NCBI RefSeq assembly: GCF_004340945.1
Contig: NZ_SLYD01000006.1
Location: 1-64,000, forward strand
Length of the DNA stretch: 64,000 bases
Direction of reading: 5' to 3'
Source of the DNA: Sphingomonas sp. PP-F2F-A104-K0414
GTDB taxonomy: Bacteria; Pseudomonadota; Alphaproteobacteria; Sphingomonadales; Sphingomonadaceae
In this document: one piece after another, positions 34,201-43,664 of the stretch
How positions within the stretch are numbered: the first letter of the stretch is position 1
Layout: every line of letters starts with the position of its first letter
Position numbers and translations under genes: made by a program
The notes under the pieces: model-generated
Databases searched by the model: none
The model's input: the letters and a program-made list of their open reading frames with translations, nothing else
What the model was told of the DNA's origin: nothing

Positions 34201-35712
34201 ATGTCCGTGACGGTTGGCGAAGGATCGAGCAATTTCGATCTCGGCATTGGCGCGCCCTCGGGAGCTATGCCTCGATCAATTGATCTTCGTTCGACGCGCC
34301 TACCGCTCGGGCAGCGGCTTGGTTACGCTACTGGTGGCCTTGTCGACGGCACGATCCTGGGAACACTCAACTTGTTCCTTCTCTATTATGTCACTGCGGT
34401 ATGTGGCCTGTCGGGCAGCTTGGCTGGGGCTGCAATTGCTGCAGGGCTCGTGGTCGATGCCATCGCCGATTTTATGATAGGAGTTTGGTCAGACGGAGCA
34501 CGAACGCGGTTTGGACGACGTCTCCCTTTCATGCTGCCTGCGCTTCCGATCATCATTTTATCGCTTGTCGCTCTATTTTCGGCGCCTGTCGGGCTCAGCA
34601 GCCTTGGGCTTTTCGTTTGGATCGCAACGCTTTCCACCTGCTTGCGCGTCAGCACATCACTTTTCTTCCTCCCGCACACGGCATTGGGCGCGGAGCTATC
34701 GGATGACTATTCCGAACGATCGACGATCATGGCGCTACGCTGGTTGTTCAACATGTTGGCTGGCGTGATCGCGATGGTGATCGGTTTTGGCCTGTATTTT
34801 AGTGGGGCTCAAGGTCTTCTGAACCGTGCCAGTTACACGCCTTTTGCAGCGACTATTGCAGTTGTGATCGTCATAGGTGGGCTGATCTCTTCGAGGACGG
34901 CGTGGATGACACGCAATCGCGAGCATAGCGCATCAAGCCACGGTGTTGGCGGCAACCTGCTGGCGCAAATCAAGGAGATGGTTGCGAGCCTCTCCTTTCG
35001 AACCTTGTTCTTTGGTTCGCTTCTGTTTTTCATCGGTTGGGGAGCATCGAGCTCGCTAATGCTTCACGCATATACTTATTTCTGGGGCCTTACAGGCGCG
35101 CAAGTACAGGCCGTCACTACCGGTTTAATGGTAGGATTGCTGGCTGGAGGACCTGTGGGCGGACGATTGCTCGCATCGTTCGAAAAGCGCTCGGTTGTTG
35201 TCGCCGGTATCGCGCTGATGCTGATCCTTCTAGCGGCGCCGCCCCTTCTGCGGCTAACCGGCGCGCTGCCGCTCGAAGGCGTTCAACTTACGGTTCTCCT
35301 GACCGTCATTACGGTGGTCAGCGGCGTCGCCACAGCCTGTGCGGCTATCGGTCTCGCATCGGCACTGGCGGATGCGGCCGACGAGCATGAGCTGTCGTTT
35401 GGCAGTCGGCGCGAAGGCTTATATTACGCTGGTTGGGCATTCGCGAGCAAAGCCGCTGCGGGTCTCGGCACGCTCATCGCCGGTATTGCTCTTCAGGCGA
35501 TCGGCTTCCCCAGCCATTTGGCGAAAGACGCCGTCAGCAAACTACAGCTCAGCGAGCACACGATATCACTGCTAGGCGTCGCAGCTGGGCCCGGTGCCGC
35601 ATTGGTTTCGGCAACGGGACTGATCGTTTTGCTGCGTTACCGCATCGATCGTAAGCGCCACGCCGCAATCATCGCAGCTCTCGCAGATCGAAAGGCCGCG
35701 ACACCCACATAA
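34201..35712 (+). CDS. MFS transporter of the GPH (glycoside/hexuronide:cation symporter) type
   Basis: 503 aa from the ATG at 34201 with GAGAGGAGC upstream. About 12 hydrophobic helices are visible. GPH-family marks are LPLGQRLGYATGGLVDGTILGTLNLFLLYYVTAV at helix 1, DAIADFMIGVWSDGARTRFGRRLPFM between helices 2 and 3 (the D-x3-D..R-x-GRR loop), and ALGAELSDDYSERSTIMALR. These symporters move glycosides or sugar acids with a cation across the inner membrane. Its position next to the regulator, receptor and rhamnosidase genes suggests it imports the rhamnoside or a product. Confidence 0.9.
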   Translation: MSVTVGEGSSNFDLGIGAPSGAMPRSIDLRSTRLPLGQRLGYATGGLVDGTILGTLNLFLLYYVTAVCGLSGSLAGAAIAAGLVVDAIADFMIGVWSDGARTRFGRRLPFMLPALPIIILSLVALFSAPVGLSSLGLFVWIATLSTCLRVSTSLFFLPHTALGAELSDDYSERSTIMALRWLFNMLAGVIAMVIGFGLYFSGAQGLLNRASYTPFAATIAVVIVIGGLISSRTAWMTRNREHSASSHGVGGNLLAQIKEMVASLSFRTLFFGSLLFFIGWGASSSLMLHAYTYFWGLTGAQVQAVTTGLMVGLLAGGPVGGRLLASFEKRSVVVAGIALMLILLAAPPLLRLTGALPLEGVQLTVLLTVITVVSGVATACAAIGLASALADAADEHELSFGSRREGLYYAGWAFASKAAAGLGTLIAGIALQAIGFPSHLAKDAVSKLQLSEHTISLLGVAAGPGAALVSATGLIVLLRYRIDRKRHAAIIAALADRKAATPT

Positions 35713-35764
35713 TGGGGTCGCGGCGCTCTAGCACTGCCACTGCCCGTCGAGGGCCACTTTCGCC

Positions 35765-38700
35765 TTACGACACCCTGGTCTTAAAATGGTAGGTGCCGCT
35801 GCCGAGCAAGCCGGTACTGACGCCTGTAGCGCGATCGTACGCTAGCGTGGTCGTATCGATAACCCGACCCGGCAGCCGCACCTCCGCCTCGCTGCCGACC
35901 GGTATCCGCAGAGTGTGCACCGTTTGATCGCTGTCGCGCTCCCAACTGCTCTCGATCCTGCCCCGGACGCTGTCGTAGCCCCCTGATGCAGACGTCAGCC
36001 GCGCATCCGTGAGCGGTGCGATGCTAAATCGAGCGAAGCCAGGCTCCAGCGGCTCGATCCCGGCGACCCGGCGATAGAGAAACGCGCAGACCGCTCCCAG
36101 TGCATAATGATTGAAGCTGTTCATCGCGATATCTGCGGTATCACCGTTCCATCGTTCCCAGATCGTGGTCGCGCCGCGTTCGATCATATAGCCCCATGAC
36201 GGGTATTCGCGCCGCAGCAGCAGTGAATAGGCAAGCTCGACCTCACCAACATCGGCGAGTGCATCGAGCGCAAGCGGAGTCCCTAGGAACCCCGTCGTCA
36301 GCATCGTTCCGCGAGACCGGACATTGGCGGCCAATAGGGCGCCGGCTTTTTCGCGCAGCAGCTCGGGAACGAGCCCGAGCCGCAAGGCCAGGATGTAGCT
36401 TGTATGACTGCCGTTCCCCACTGTGCCATCGTCCTGCACGAAAGTACGGCCAAAGGCGGCTGCGACGGTATCAGCCTCATTCCGCCATCGCGCCGCTTCA
36501 GCGTGTCGATCCGTCCAATTGGCCATCACGGCCATTCGATCGAGTGAGCGAGCGAGCATCGCGGTGCCAATCAGATCGCGCGGGGTCGTCTCATCCATTG
36601 GCTCGACGGCATCGAACGACAGCCAGTCGCCCAAATCAAGCCCCCGACCATTCCTCCAGACGCCATCAGGGTTCGACGCTAGGATGCCGTCGAGATAGGC
36701 CGTCATCGCATCCCAATTCTCATCGACAATCGTGCGATCGGCTGTGTGGAGGTAGGCGACATACGGTAGCTCGACACCGGCATCGGCCCAGCCGGGCAGC
36801 GGCGATCCCGCCAACGGATGCCACAACGCGGCTTGCGGTGCCCACATGGGGAAGGCACCGTTTACCTCCTGCGCGCCGCGCATTTCGCGTGCGAACGAGC
36901 GGGTGAAGGCTGCCACATCCATGTTGTACGACGCAGTGTCCCAGAACACCTGTGCGTCGCCAGTCCAGCCAAGTCGCTCATCACGCTGCGGACAGTCCGT
37001 AGGAATACCAACGAAGTTCGAACGTTGGCTCCACAGCGTATTTTCCCATAGCCGCTGAATGATTGGATCCGAGGTCTCGAACCTTCCGGTTTGAGGCAGA
37101 TCGGACGAAAGCACTACGCCCACGACATCCGTCATATTCAGTTGCGCAGGACCGGTCACCTCTGCGTATCGGAAGCCGTGATACGTGAAACTAGGTTCGA
37201 CGACCGTCGTTTGATCGTCGCGCAGGACATACGTGTCGGTAGCATTCGCGATACGCAGGTTCGAAACATCGAGCTCACCCTCATCGTCGAGGATTTCAGA
37301 ATGCCGGACAGTAATAGTCTGACCGGCTTCACCGCTGATCCGGACCCTGACGCGGCCAGCAAAGTTCTGGCCAAAATCAATGAGGTAGCGAGATGTTCCA
37401 ACCAATCGCAGGCTAACCGGAGCCACCGAGACGATCGCGCGCACGGGCGGCGCCAAAGCGGCGACCAGTGGGCCTGCCGGCGCCTCAGCGGCCCCTACAG
37501 GGTCCCAGTCCGCGTCGTCGAAATCTGGGCTGTCCCACCCGATTGGCTCCTGCCGAAGGTCCCAGTGCTCACCGGCATAAATCTCCGAGCGAAGCAGATG
37601 AGCGCTCCGACCTGTCCAATCGTGATCACCAGTCACCTGTCGGGTACTGCCATCGGCGAACTGCATGACAAGCGCGATACGAAGCCGGCGCGGGGCGGCG
37701 CCGAAGGAGTAGCGTCCGGTCGGGGCAAGATAGCTTGCGTAGAAACCATCGCCGATCAGGGCGCCGATCGCATTTTTCCCTTCGGTCAGTTGCGCTGTTA
37801 CATCGTAGGTGCGGTACGGCACATGCACGCGGTAATCGGCCGGCTCGCCCTGCAATTCGGCATCCCCGACACGCGTCCCGTTCAACCGCAAGACGCAACC
37901 ACCAAGGGCCGCTACATGAACGCAAGCTCGTACTAGGCCGGCCGGGACATCAAACGTCCGGCGCAACAACCTTGCCGGTCCAGGTGGCCAGGGAAAATCG
38001 GTTTGTTCTGCCGCGCTCGCTGCGGGTCGCCATGCGGCATCCTGTCCTGCGCGCGTTTGCCAGCGATCGGCAGACAGGTCGATCGATGGCACCACGGAAT
38101 CCGTCAGATGAGCCGCAATCGCGACTTCCGATAACGATAGTGGGTGTGGTCGCTGAGCTACCACCGCGGTTATCTCGTGGGGGCCCGCTTCCAGCTTCAA
38201 ATCGAAGGTGTAGGCAGGCGGACCACCGAATGCGATCACGCTCCACGGCTCGACCGGCAGAACCTTTCCATCAACGGCGATCCGTTGCAAAACGCCTTTG
38301 GTCGCCACGATCAGGCGCACAGGTCCAGCCTGTGTGATCACCCATGTGACATTGAACTCGCGCGACGCATCAGGGCCGATTTCCCCCGCTAGCCAGATCG
38401 GCGGAACTTGACGGGCAAGTTGGTCGGCGTCCGATTCAGCCGCCAGCCACGTGCCGTCCCAATCTTGTTCGGATAACGGGCCCATCTCCCAGAAAGACGG
38501 CTCGCTCGCCTGCCCCTCGCCCTTTGATGTCCAGACTGACACCGCCCAATAGCAGCGCAAGCCTGCTACCAAGGGTTGCCCAGCATACAAGACGGACGCT
38601 GCGGTGCTCTCCACCACACCACTGTCCCATAAGTCGCCGCCTTGCGGCAGCAGTTCCGGACTGCTTGCGACGACGATCCTGTAGGCATGCTGCATCTGGC

Positions 38701-38812
38701 CTGGTTCCCCATCCAGTCGCCAGGAAAGCGAAGGCCGCAGATCATCGATGCCCAAGGGGTTCGGCAGTGCCGCGGTTTTTAGATGCACTGCTCGGAAAGG
38801 ACGCGCCGCCAT
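35765..38812 (-). CDS. Alpha-L-rhamnosidase, glycoside hydrolase family 78
   Basis: 1015 aa. GH78 layout: N-terminal beta domains (LGIDDLRPSLSWRLDGEPGQMQHAYRIVVASS, then RLLRRTFDVPAGLVRACVHVAALGGCVLRLNG), and a catalytic (alpha/alpha)6 barrel with GIPTDCPQRDERLGWTGDAQVF (acid Glu in DERLGW) and ATTIWERWNGDT (second catalytic Glu), followed by SFNHYALGAV and a C-terminal beta domain. No signal peptide is visible, so it probably acts in the cytoplasm on imported substrate. It releases L-rhamnose from rhamnosides such as flavonoid glycosides, saponins or polysaccharide ends, feeding the rhamnose pathway in the same window. It is divergent from the GMC oxidoreductase operon across a gap with operator-like repeats. 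Confidence 0.95.
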   Translation of the reverse strand: MAARPFRAVHLKTAALPNPLGIDDLRPSLSWRLDGEPGQMQHAYRIVVASSPELLPQGGDLWDSGVVESTAASVLYAGQPLVAGLRCYWAVSVWTSKGEGQASEPSFWEMGPLSEQDWDGTWLAAESDADQLARQVPPIWLAGEIGPDASREFNVTWVITQAGPVRLIVATKGVLQRIAVDGKVLPVEPWSVIAFGGPPAYTFDLKLEAGPHEITAVVAQRPHPLSLSEVAIAAHLTDSVVPSIDLSADRWQTRAGQDAAWRPAASAAEQTDFPWPPGPARLLRRTFDVPAGLVRACVHVAALGGCVLRLNGTRVGDAELQGEPADYRVHVPYRTYDVTAQLTEGKNAIGALIGDGFYASYLAPTGRYSFGAAPRRLRIALVMQFADGSTRQVTGDHDWTGRSAHLLRSEIYAGEHWDLRQEPIGWDSPDFDDADWDPVGAAEAPAGPLVAALAPPVRAIVSVAPVSLRLVGTSRYLIDFGQNFAGRVRVRISGEAGQTITVRHSEILDDEGELDVSNLRIANATDTYVLRDDQTTVVEPSFTYHGFRYAEVTGPAQLNMTDVVGVVLSSDLPQTGRFETSDPIIQRLWENTLWSQRSNFVGIPTDCPQRDERLGWTGDAQVFWDTASYNMDVAAFTRSFAREMRGAQEVNGAFPMWAPQAALWHPLAGSPLPGWADAGVELPYVAYLHTADRTIVDENWDAMTAYLDGILASNPDGVWRNGRGLDLGDWLSFDAVEPMDETTPRDLIGTAMLARSLDRMAVMANWTDRHAEAARWRNEADTVAAAFGRTFVQDDGTVGNGSHTSYILALRLGLVPELLREKAGALLAANVRSRGTMLTTGFLGTPLALDALADVGEVELAYSLLLRREYPSWGYMIERGATTIWERWNGDTADIAMNSFNHYALGAVCAFLYRRVAGIEPLEPGFARFSIAPLTDARLTSASGGYDSVRGRIESSWERDSDQTVHTLRIPVGSEAEVRLPGRVIDTTTLAYDRATGVSTGLLGSGTYHFKTRVS

Positions 38813-38847
38813 TGACCTGCTCCATGCCGGAATTGCCGGCGAAATTA

Positions 38848-38960
38848 GATATCCACGTGTAATCTAGAATATCAAACTGTCTACGTCGCCGCATGGTTTC
38901 ACTGACTGCATTTCGGCATCCAGCTGTAATTCGACTTGCGTTCCGATATCCAACCGGATA
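38848..38960. promoter_or_regulatory. Divergent control region with three operator-like sequences
   Basis: 38947-38960 is a perfect TATCC-AACC-GGATA palindrome. 38918-38934 (ATCC-AGC-TGTAATTCGA) and 38851-38866 (ATCC-ACG-TGTAAT) match the second motif at the TonB receptor. 38841-38852 (GAAATTAGATAT) is identical to 26660-26671 near the dehydratase promoter. The region separates the rhamnosidase (start 38812) from the GMC oxidoreductase (start 39061). Confidence 0.6.
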
Positions 38961-39060
38961 GCTAATTCCAAGGAATAGAGACGGCCAAGCACAGGCCGCA
39001 GGGGATCGGGGCTCGACACCACGAAGCGTCGCAAGAGCCCCTCGTGGAGAGGCCGAAGCG

Positions 39061-40701
39061 ATGACACAGGACATATTTGATATCGTGGTGGTTGGCGCCG
39101 GGCCCGCAGGGTGCGCGGTTGCGTCCCGCCTCGCCGACGCCAGGCCGAATTGGCGTGTAGCACTCATTGAAACTGGCCCAGCCAAGGCTGGCGCACTCGT
39201 CAATATTCCCTTGGGCATTGTTGCCATCCTGCCCAAGGCGGGAAAGCACAACTACGCCTATGAAACGGTGCCGCAGCGCGGTTTGGATGGACGTCGCGGG
39301 TATCAACCACGTGGTCGCGGCGTGGGCGGGAGCTCTCTTATCAATGCGATGATCTGCATTCGCGGGCAGCGCGAGGATTACGACGAGTGGGCACGGGAAG
39401 GATGCGTTGGCTGGGGATATGACGATGTCCTCCCCTATTTCCGACGCTCGGAGGACAATGCTCGAGGATCCGACCGGTATCATGGGAAGGGCGGGCCACT
39501 ACATGTCGACGATGGCCGCTATGATGGCGCAGCGACAGCTGCCTTCCTCGCAGCTGCACAGCAAGCCGGTCACCGGCTCAACCCCGATTTCAATGGCGTC
39601 GACCAGGAAGGTGTCGGCCGTTATCAACTCTTTCAAAAGAATGGTCGCCGCTACAATGCCGGCCAAGCCTACATCCATACGGTCGCTCGTTCGAACCTGA
39701 CTGTCATTGCAGATACGTTGGTGAAGCGTGTCGTGTTCGACGGCACCCGTGCGACCGGCGTGTTGGTCCAGGGACCGGGTGGTGAACGCGTTATCCAGGC
39801 CAGCAACGAAGTCGTGGTGTCAGGCGGTGCGTTTGGTAGCCCCCAGTTACTGATGCTCTCGGGCATAGGCCCTGCCGCTCACCTGCGCGACCACGGCATC
39901 AATGTCATTGCCGATCGCGGGCAAGTTGGCGAGAATCTGCAGGATCATATTGATTATATCGCTACCCGCGTTGCGCGTACGCCAGGCACCGTCGGCTTCA
40001 GTCCGTCCGGTACGCTGCCGATACTGGCTGGCATCCTGCCATTCTTCCGCTCTGGGCGCGGTGCACTTACGACCAACGCAGCGGAGGCCGGGGGCTTTGT
40101 GCGTTCGACGCCCGACGCGGATCGGCCCGACATCCAGTTTCATTTCGTCGTTGGTCTGATCGATAATCATGGTCGCAAGATGCATCTGAAACCGGGCTTG
40201 TCGCTTCATGTTTGCCTACTTCGGCCCAAGAGCCGCGGGAACGTGCGCCTTGCAGACGGGGCGGCCGACAGTCACCTTTTGATCGATCCCAACTTCCTTG
40301 ATCACCCCGACGATCTTGCTGGATTGGTCCGTGGCGTCAGAAAGGCGGACGAAATTCTCAACCAGCCTGCGATCGCTCGCTTTGGTGGGCGACCACTCTA
40401 TCCGTCGGGCAGTACCAACGACGAAATCGTTGCCAGCATCCGACGTCACGCCGACACGGTTTATCATCCGGTCGGCACATGCCGGATGGGATCGGATGCT
40501 AATTCTGTTGTCGATCCGGCTCTGCGCGTACGCGGTGTGCAAGGGCTCCGTGTCGTCGACGCGTCGATCATGCCCACGCTGATCAGCGGCAATACACAGG
40601 CCCCAGCAGCGATGATCGGCGAAAAGGCCGCTGACATGATCCTCGCTGACGCGCTGGCCCCCTCTACCCCCATCATCGGTGATATTCATGCAGCAGTTTG
40701 A
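39061..40701 (+). CDS. GMC-family FAD oxidoreductase (alcohol/choline dehydrogenase-like)
   Basis: 546 aa. FAD-binding DIVVVGAGPAGCAVASRLAD at the N-terminus, GMC signature 1 around YQPRGRGVGGSSLINAMI, signature 2 SGGAFGSPQLLMLSGIGP, and the active-site His in YHPVGTCRMG near the C-terminus. It oxidises a primary or secondary alcohol to an aldehyde or ketone; the aldehyde dehydrogenase at 48885 could take the next step. First gene of a run of four same-strand genes that overlap or nearly touch (39061-44576). Confidence 0.92.
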   Translation: MTQDIFDIVVVGAGPAGCAVASRLADARPNWRVALIETGPAKAGALVNIPLGIVAILPKAGKHNYAYETVPQRGLDGRRGYQPRGRGVGGSSLINAMICIRGQREDYDEWAREGCVGWGYDDVLPYFRRSEDNARGSDRYHGKGGPLHVDDGRYDGAATAAFLAAAQQAGHRLNPDFNGVDQEGVGRYQLFQKNGRRYNAGQAYIHTVARSNLTVIADTLVKRVVFDGTRATGVLVQGPGGERVIQASNEVVVSGGAFGSPQLLMLSGIGPAAHLRDHGINVIADRGQVGENLQDHIDYIATRVARTPGTVGFSPSGTLPILAGILPFFRSGRGALTTNAAEAGGFVRSTPDADRPDIQFHFVVGLIDNHGRKMHLKPGLSLHVCLLRPKSRGNVRLADGAADSHLLIDPNFLDHPDDLAGLVRGVRKADEILNQPAIARFGGRPLYPSGSTNDEIVASIRRHADTVYHPVGTCRMGSDANSVVDPALRVRGVQGLRVVDASIMPTLISGNTQAPAAMIGEKAADMILADALAPSTPIIGDIHAAV

Positions 40702-42670
40702 AGAGAACGTCCGGGTCCCCTCGCCGGTTACCATTGAGGCTACGCGGTTCCGCGATGCCGAAGGACGCCACGTCATCTTGCGCGGTGTCAATTTCGGGGG
40801 CGACTGCAAGCTCCCCGCTGGTCGTGAGAACGCGACCTACATGCCGACCGACTTCGCGGATCATCGCGAAGTCAGTTTCGTCGGCCGCCCTGCCCCGTTG
40901 GACGAAATCGATGCGCATCTCGCCCGTCTTGTGCATTGGGGCTTCAACAGCCTGCGTCTGCTGACCTCTTGGGAAGCGGTCGAGCATGCAGGGCCGGGGC
41001 TCTACGACGGAGCCTATCTCGACTATCTGACCGAAGTCTGCACGCGCGCCGGCAGACACGGACTGCGTGTTTTCATCGACTTCCACCAGGACGTCTGGTC
41101 ACGCATGTCCGGTGGCGACGGCGCACCTGGGTGGACATGGGAGGCAGCGGGACTGGACTTTACCCGCTTCCATGCCGCGGATGCAGCTCTGGTCATGCAG
41201 TATAACTACGATCCCGCAATTGGTGGGAGGCAGCCCAGCTATCCAACAATGAGTTGGCCGTCGAACTACGCGGCACCAGCGAACGGCATCATCTGGACAC
41301 TGTTTTTTGCCGGCGAGACGTTCGCGCCTGCGGCCCGGGTCGGCGACGAGAACATCCAGAGTTATTTGCAGCGGCACTATTTCGGCGCCGTTCGTGCGGT
41401 AGCCGAACGGATCGCTGACATGGATCACGTGATGGGCTTCGATACCCTTAATGAACCAGGCGTCGGGTTTATCGGCAAGGCATTCGATCGGCGTGATGCG
41501 GGTCTGGGCGGTATCGCTTGGTCGCCGCTTGATGCACTGGCTGCCGCATCAGGTATCTCGCGAGAACTCCCGTTGGTCGAGCTTGGCAAGGGTGAGGTCG
41601 GCACCCGCCACGTCAATGTGGGCGGCGTTTCGATTTGGCTACCTGGCCGATCGGATCCTTTCCGTGACGCCGGGGCGTGGGGCTGTGACGACACAGGCGA
41701 GCCGATTGCGTTGAACCCCGACTATTTCACGCGCACGGATGGTCGGGATATCGATCCCGAGCAGGATTTTTTTGCTCCATTCTTTGCTCGTGTCGCCGAT
41801 ACGATCCGCAGTGTCCGTCCGGACTGGCTGGTGTTTGCCGAAATCAATCCGTTCGACGCTGCCCTTGGGCATGGTTTCCCCGAAGGAAGCCCCGAGCGTG
41901 CGGTAAACGCCTCGCACTGGTACGATTTCGCTATTCTTGCGACCAAGACCTTTGACGTTGCCGCCTCGACCAATTTGCTGAGTGGCAAGCAGCGGCTTGG
42001 GCGTGAAGCGCTCGAAGATGATTATGTCGCCGAACTCACGATGATTAAGGCCGCTGGTGACAAGTTGAATGGCGGCGCGCCGACCCTCATCGGCGAATGT
42101 GGTATCCCCTTCGATATGAATGATGGCGAGGCTTACGCCCGCTGGGCACGCGGTGAGCGTACCGCTGACATTTGGACGAGGCACGTTACCGCACTCGACC
42201 TCATGTACAATGCGTTCGACCGGCTACTGCTATCTTCAGCATTGTGGAATTATACCGCCTCAAACGCCAACGATCCGATGATCGGCGATGGCTGGAATCA
42301 AGAGGACCTATCGATCTGGTCGGTTGATCAGGCGACGTCCCCACAGGACCCGGATTCAGGCGGCCGAGCAGTGGCCGGCTTTTCCCGACCCTATGTTCGG
42401 GCCGCGCAGGGCGAGTTGCTGAGCCACCGCTTCGATAGTCGTGACCGTTCGTTCACCGCGACAGTGCTCGTCGATCCCGATGCGGGCCCCACCGAGATAT
42501 TCCTTCCCAGCCACCTCTATGGAACCGACCCTAAAGTCACGGCAGGCTCCGCAACCGTCACTTACAGCGGGCAAATCGCTACCGTGACGGCCCGCGAGAC
42601 TGGCCCGCTGGACATTTTCGTTGGCGATCAAGCCAACGCGGTGACGAGGGATCAAACCGATGGCAATTAA
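40688..42670 (+). CDS. Glycoside hydrolase family 5, steryl-glucosidase/glucocerebrosidase type
   Basis: 660 aa from the ATG at 40688, inside the end of the oxidoreductase gene (a GTG at 40679 is possible). GH5 clan-A marks: FNSLRLLTSWEAVEHAGPG, VFIDFHQDVWSRMSGGDGAPGW, acid/base Glu in FDTLNEPGVGF near residue 253 and nucleophile Glu in LIGECGIPFDM near residue 468; a C-terminal beta domain follows. The HQDVWSR-SGG-GAP-W run is typical of the subfamily with fungal glucocerebrosidases and ergosteryl-beta-glucosidases (GH5_12 or close), so a glucoside of a bulky lipid or sterol-like aglycone is a reasonable substrate guess. No signal peptide. Confidence 0.88.
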   Translation: MQQFEENVRVPSPVTIEATRFRDAEGRHVILRGVNFGGDCKLPAGRENATYMPTDFADHREVSFVGRPAPLDEIDAHLARLVHWGFNSLRLLTSWEAVEHAGPGLYDGAYLDYLTEVCTRAGRHGLRVFIDFHQDVWSRMSGGDGAPGWTWEAAGLDFTRFHAADAALVMQYNYDPAIGGRQPSYPTMSWPSNYAAPANGIIWTLFFAGETFAPAARVGDENIQSYLQRHYFGAVRAVAERIADMDHVMGFDTLNEPGVGFIGKAFDRRDAGLGGIAWSPLDALAAASGISRELPLVELGKGEVGTRHVNVGGVSIWLPGRSDPFRDAGAWGCDDTGEPIALNPDYFTRTDGRDIDPEQDFFAPFFARVADTIRSVRPDWLVFAEINPFDAALGHGFPEGSPERAVNASHWYDFAILATKTFDVAASTNLLSGKQRLGREALEDDYVAELTMIKAAGDKLNGGAPTLIGECGIPFDMNDGEAYARWARGERTADIWTRHVTALDLMYNAFDRLLLSSALWNYTASNANDPMIGDGWNQEDLSIWSVDQATSPQDPDSGGRAVAGFSRPYVRAAQGELLSHRFDSRDRSFTATVLVDPDAGPTEIFLPSHLYGTDPKVTAGSATVTYSGQIATVTARETGPLDIFVGDQANAVTRDQTDGN

Positions 42671-43646
42671 TTCCACGGCGTCACCCAATGACCGCTTCTA
42701 CATACCCGCTTCCATCGGGACCGCCTCACGCGAAGCGCTGGCCGGTTATTATGCAATCCTGCGCGGCATGGAGAAACAGGCCGAGCCTTCTGAACTCGCG
42801 GATTTCGACGCGGCCAATGCAGCCGTTGAGGCGGCAGTCGAACCGCTCATGCTGCAGGTGACCGAGCAACTGAATCCTGGGGTCGCACACGATGTCATAG
42901 GCGGTGTTCCGGTGCTTCGGGTCACGCCGGCAATCCCTAATTCAGCCCGAGGACCCCTCCTCTATATTCATGGCGGCGGATGGAGCGTCTTTTCAGCTTG
43001 GTCGACGCGCGGTGTCGCTGCCATCGCAGCGGCAGCGAGCGGTCGAGAAGTCATCTCGATCGACTATACGCTGGCGCCACGCGGGAATTACCTCTCGATC
43101 ACAAGCCAAATCCTTGACGTATGGGCAGGATTACTCGCGCTGGGACATCGTCCCGAGGCCATGGGCATCTTTGGCGACTCCGCTGGCGGCAACATCACGG
43201 CCGCCTCTGTTTTGCGGATGAGGGACCGCGGAATGCCGTTGCCAGGCGCGCTGGTTTTGATGTCTCCCGCCACTGATCTCACCTGGAGTGGCGATACGCT
43301 TTACACGCTTGCTGAAATGGATCCGGGCCTTGAACGGCAGGCGATGCCAGGAATGGCGAAAGCCTATGTAGGCGGTGATGATCCGCGCCATGCTTATGCC
43401 TCACCGGTTTTTGGCGACTACACCAAGCCCTACCCACCGACGCTTATCCAGGCCGGGACACGCGAGTTCCTCCTGAGCGACTCTGTTCGCCTGTATCAGG
43501 CCATCCGTTCCGGCGGTCACGATACCGTCCTGGATGTCTACGAGGGCATGCCGCACGTATTTCAGGCATTCCTCGCGGCTACCACCGAAGGCGCCACGGC
43601 GTGGGCGCGCGCAGCCGAGTTCTTCAACGCTCGATTAGCGGCTTAA
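42660..43646 (+). CDS. Alpha/beta hydrolase, hormone-sensitive-lipase family esterase (first copy)
   Basis: 328 aa, start overlapping the GH5 gene by 11 bases. HSL-family marks: LLYIHGGGWSVFS (oxyanion HGGG), IFGDSAGGNITA (nucleophile Ser in GDSAG), acid in TREFLLSDS and His in EGMPHVFQAF. Cytoplasmic. Such enzymes hydrolyse acyl esters of small alcohols or acylated sugars. In this operon it could remove acetyl or acyl groups from the glycoside or cleave an ester-linked side chain. Confidence 0.9.
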   Translation: MAINSTASPNDRFYIPASIGTASREALAGYYAILRGMEKQAEPSELADFDAANAAVEAAVEPLMLQVTEQLNPGVAHDVIGGVPVLRVTPAIPNSARGPLLYIHGGGWSVFSAWSTRGVAAIAAAASGREVISIDYTLAPRGNYLSITSQILDVWAGLLALGHRPEAMGIFGDSAGGNITAASVLRMRDRGMPLPGALVLMSPATDLTWSGDTLYTLAEMDPGLERQAMPGMAKAYVGGDDPRHAYASPVFGDYTKPYPPTLIQAGTREFLLSDSVRLYQAIRSGGHDTVLDVYEGMPHVFQAFLAATTEGATAWARAAEFFNARLAA

Positions 43647-43664
43647 TTCGAACGGAAAATTGTC

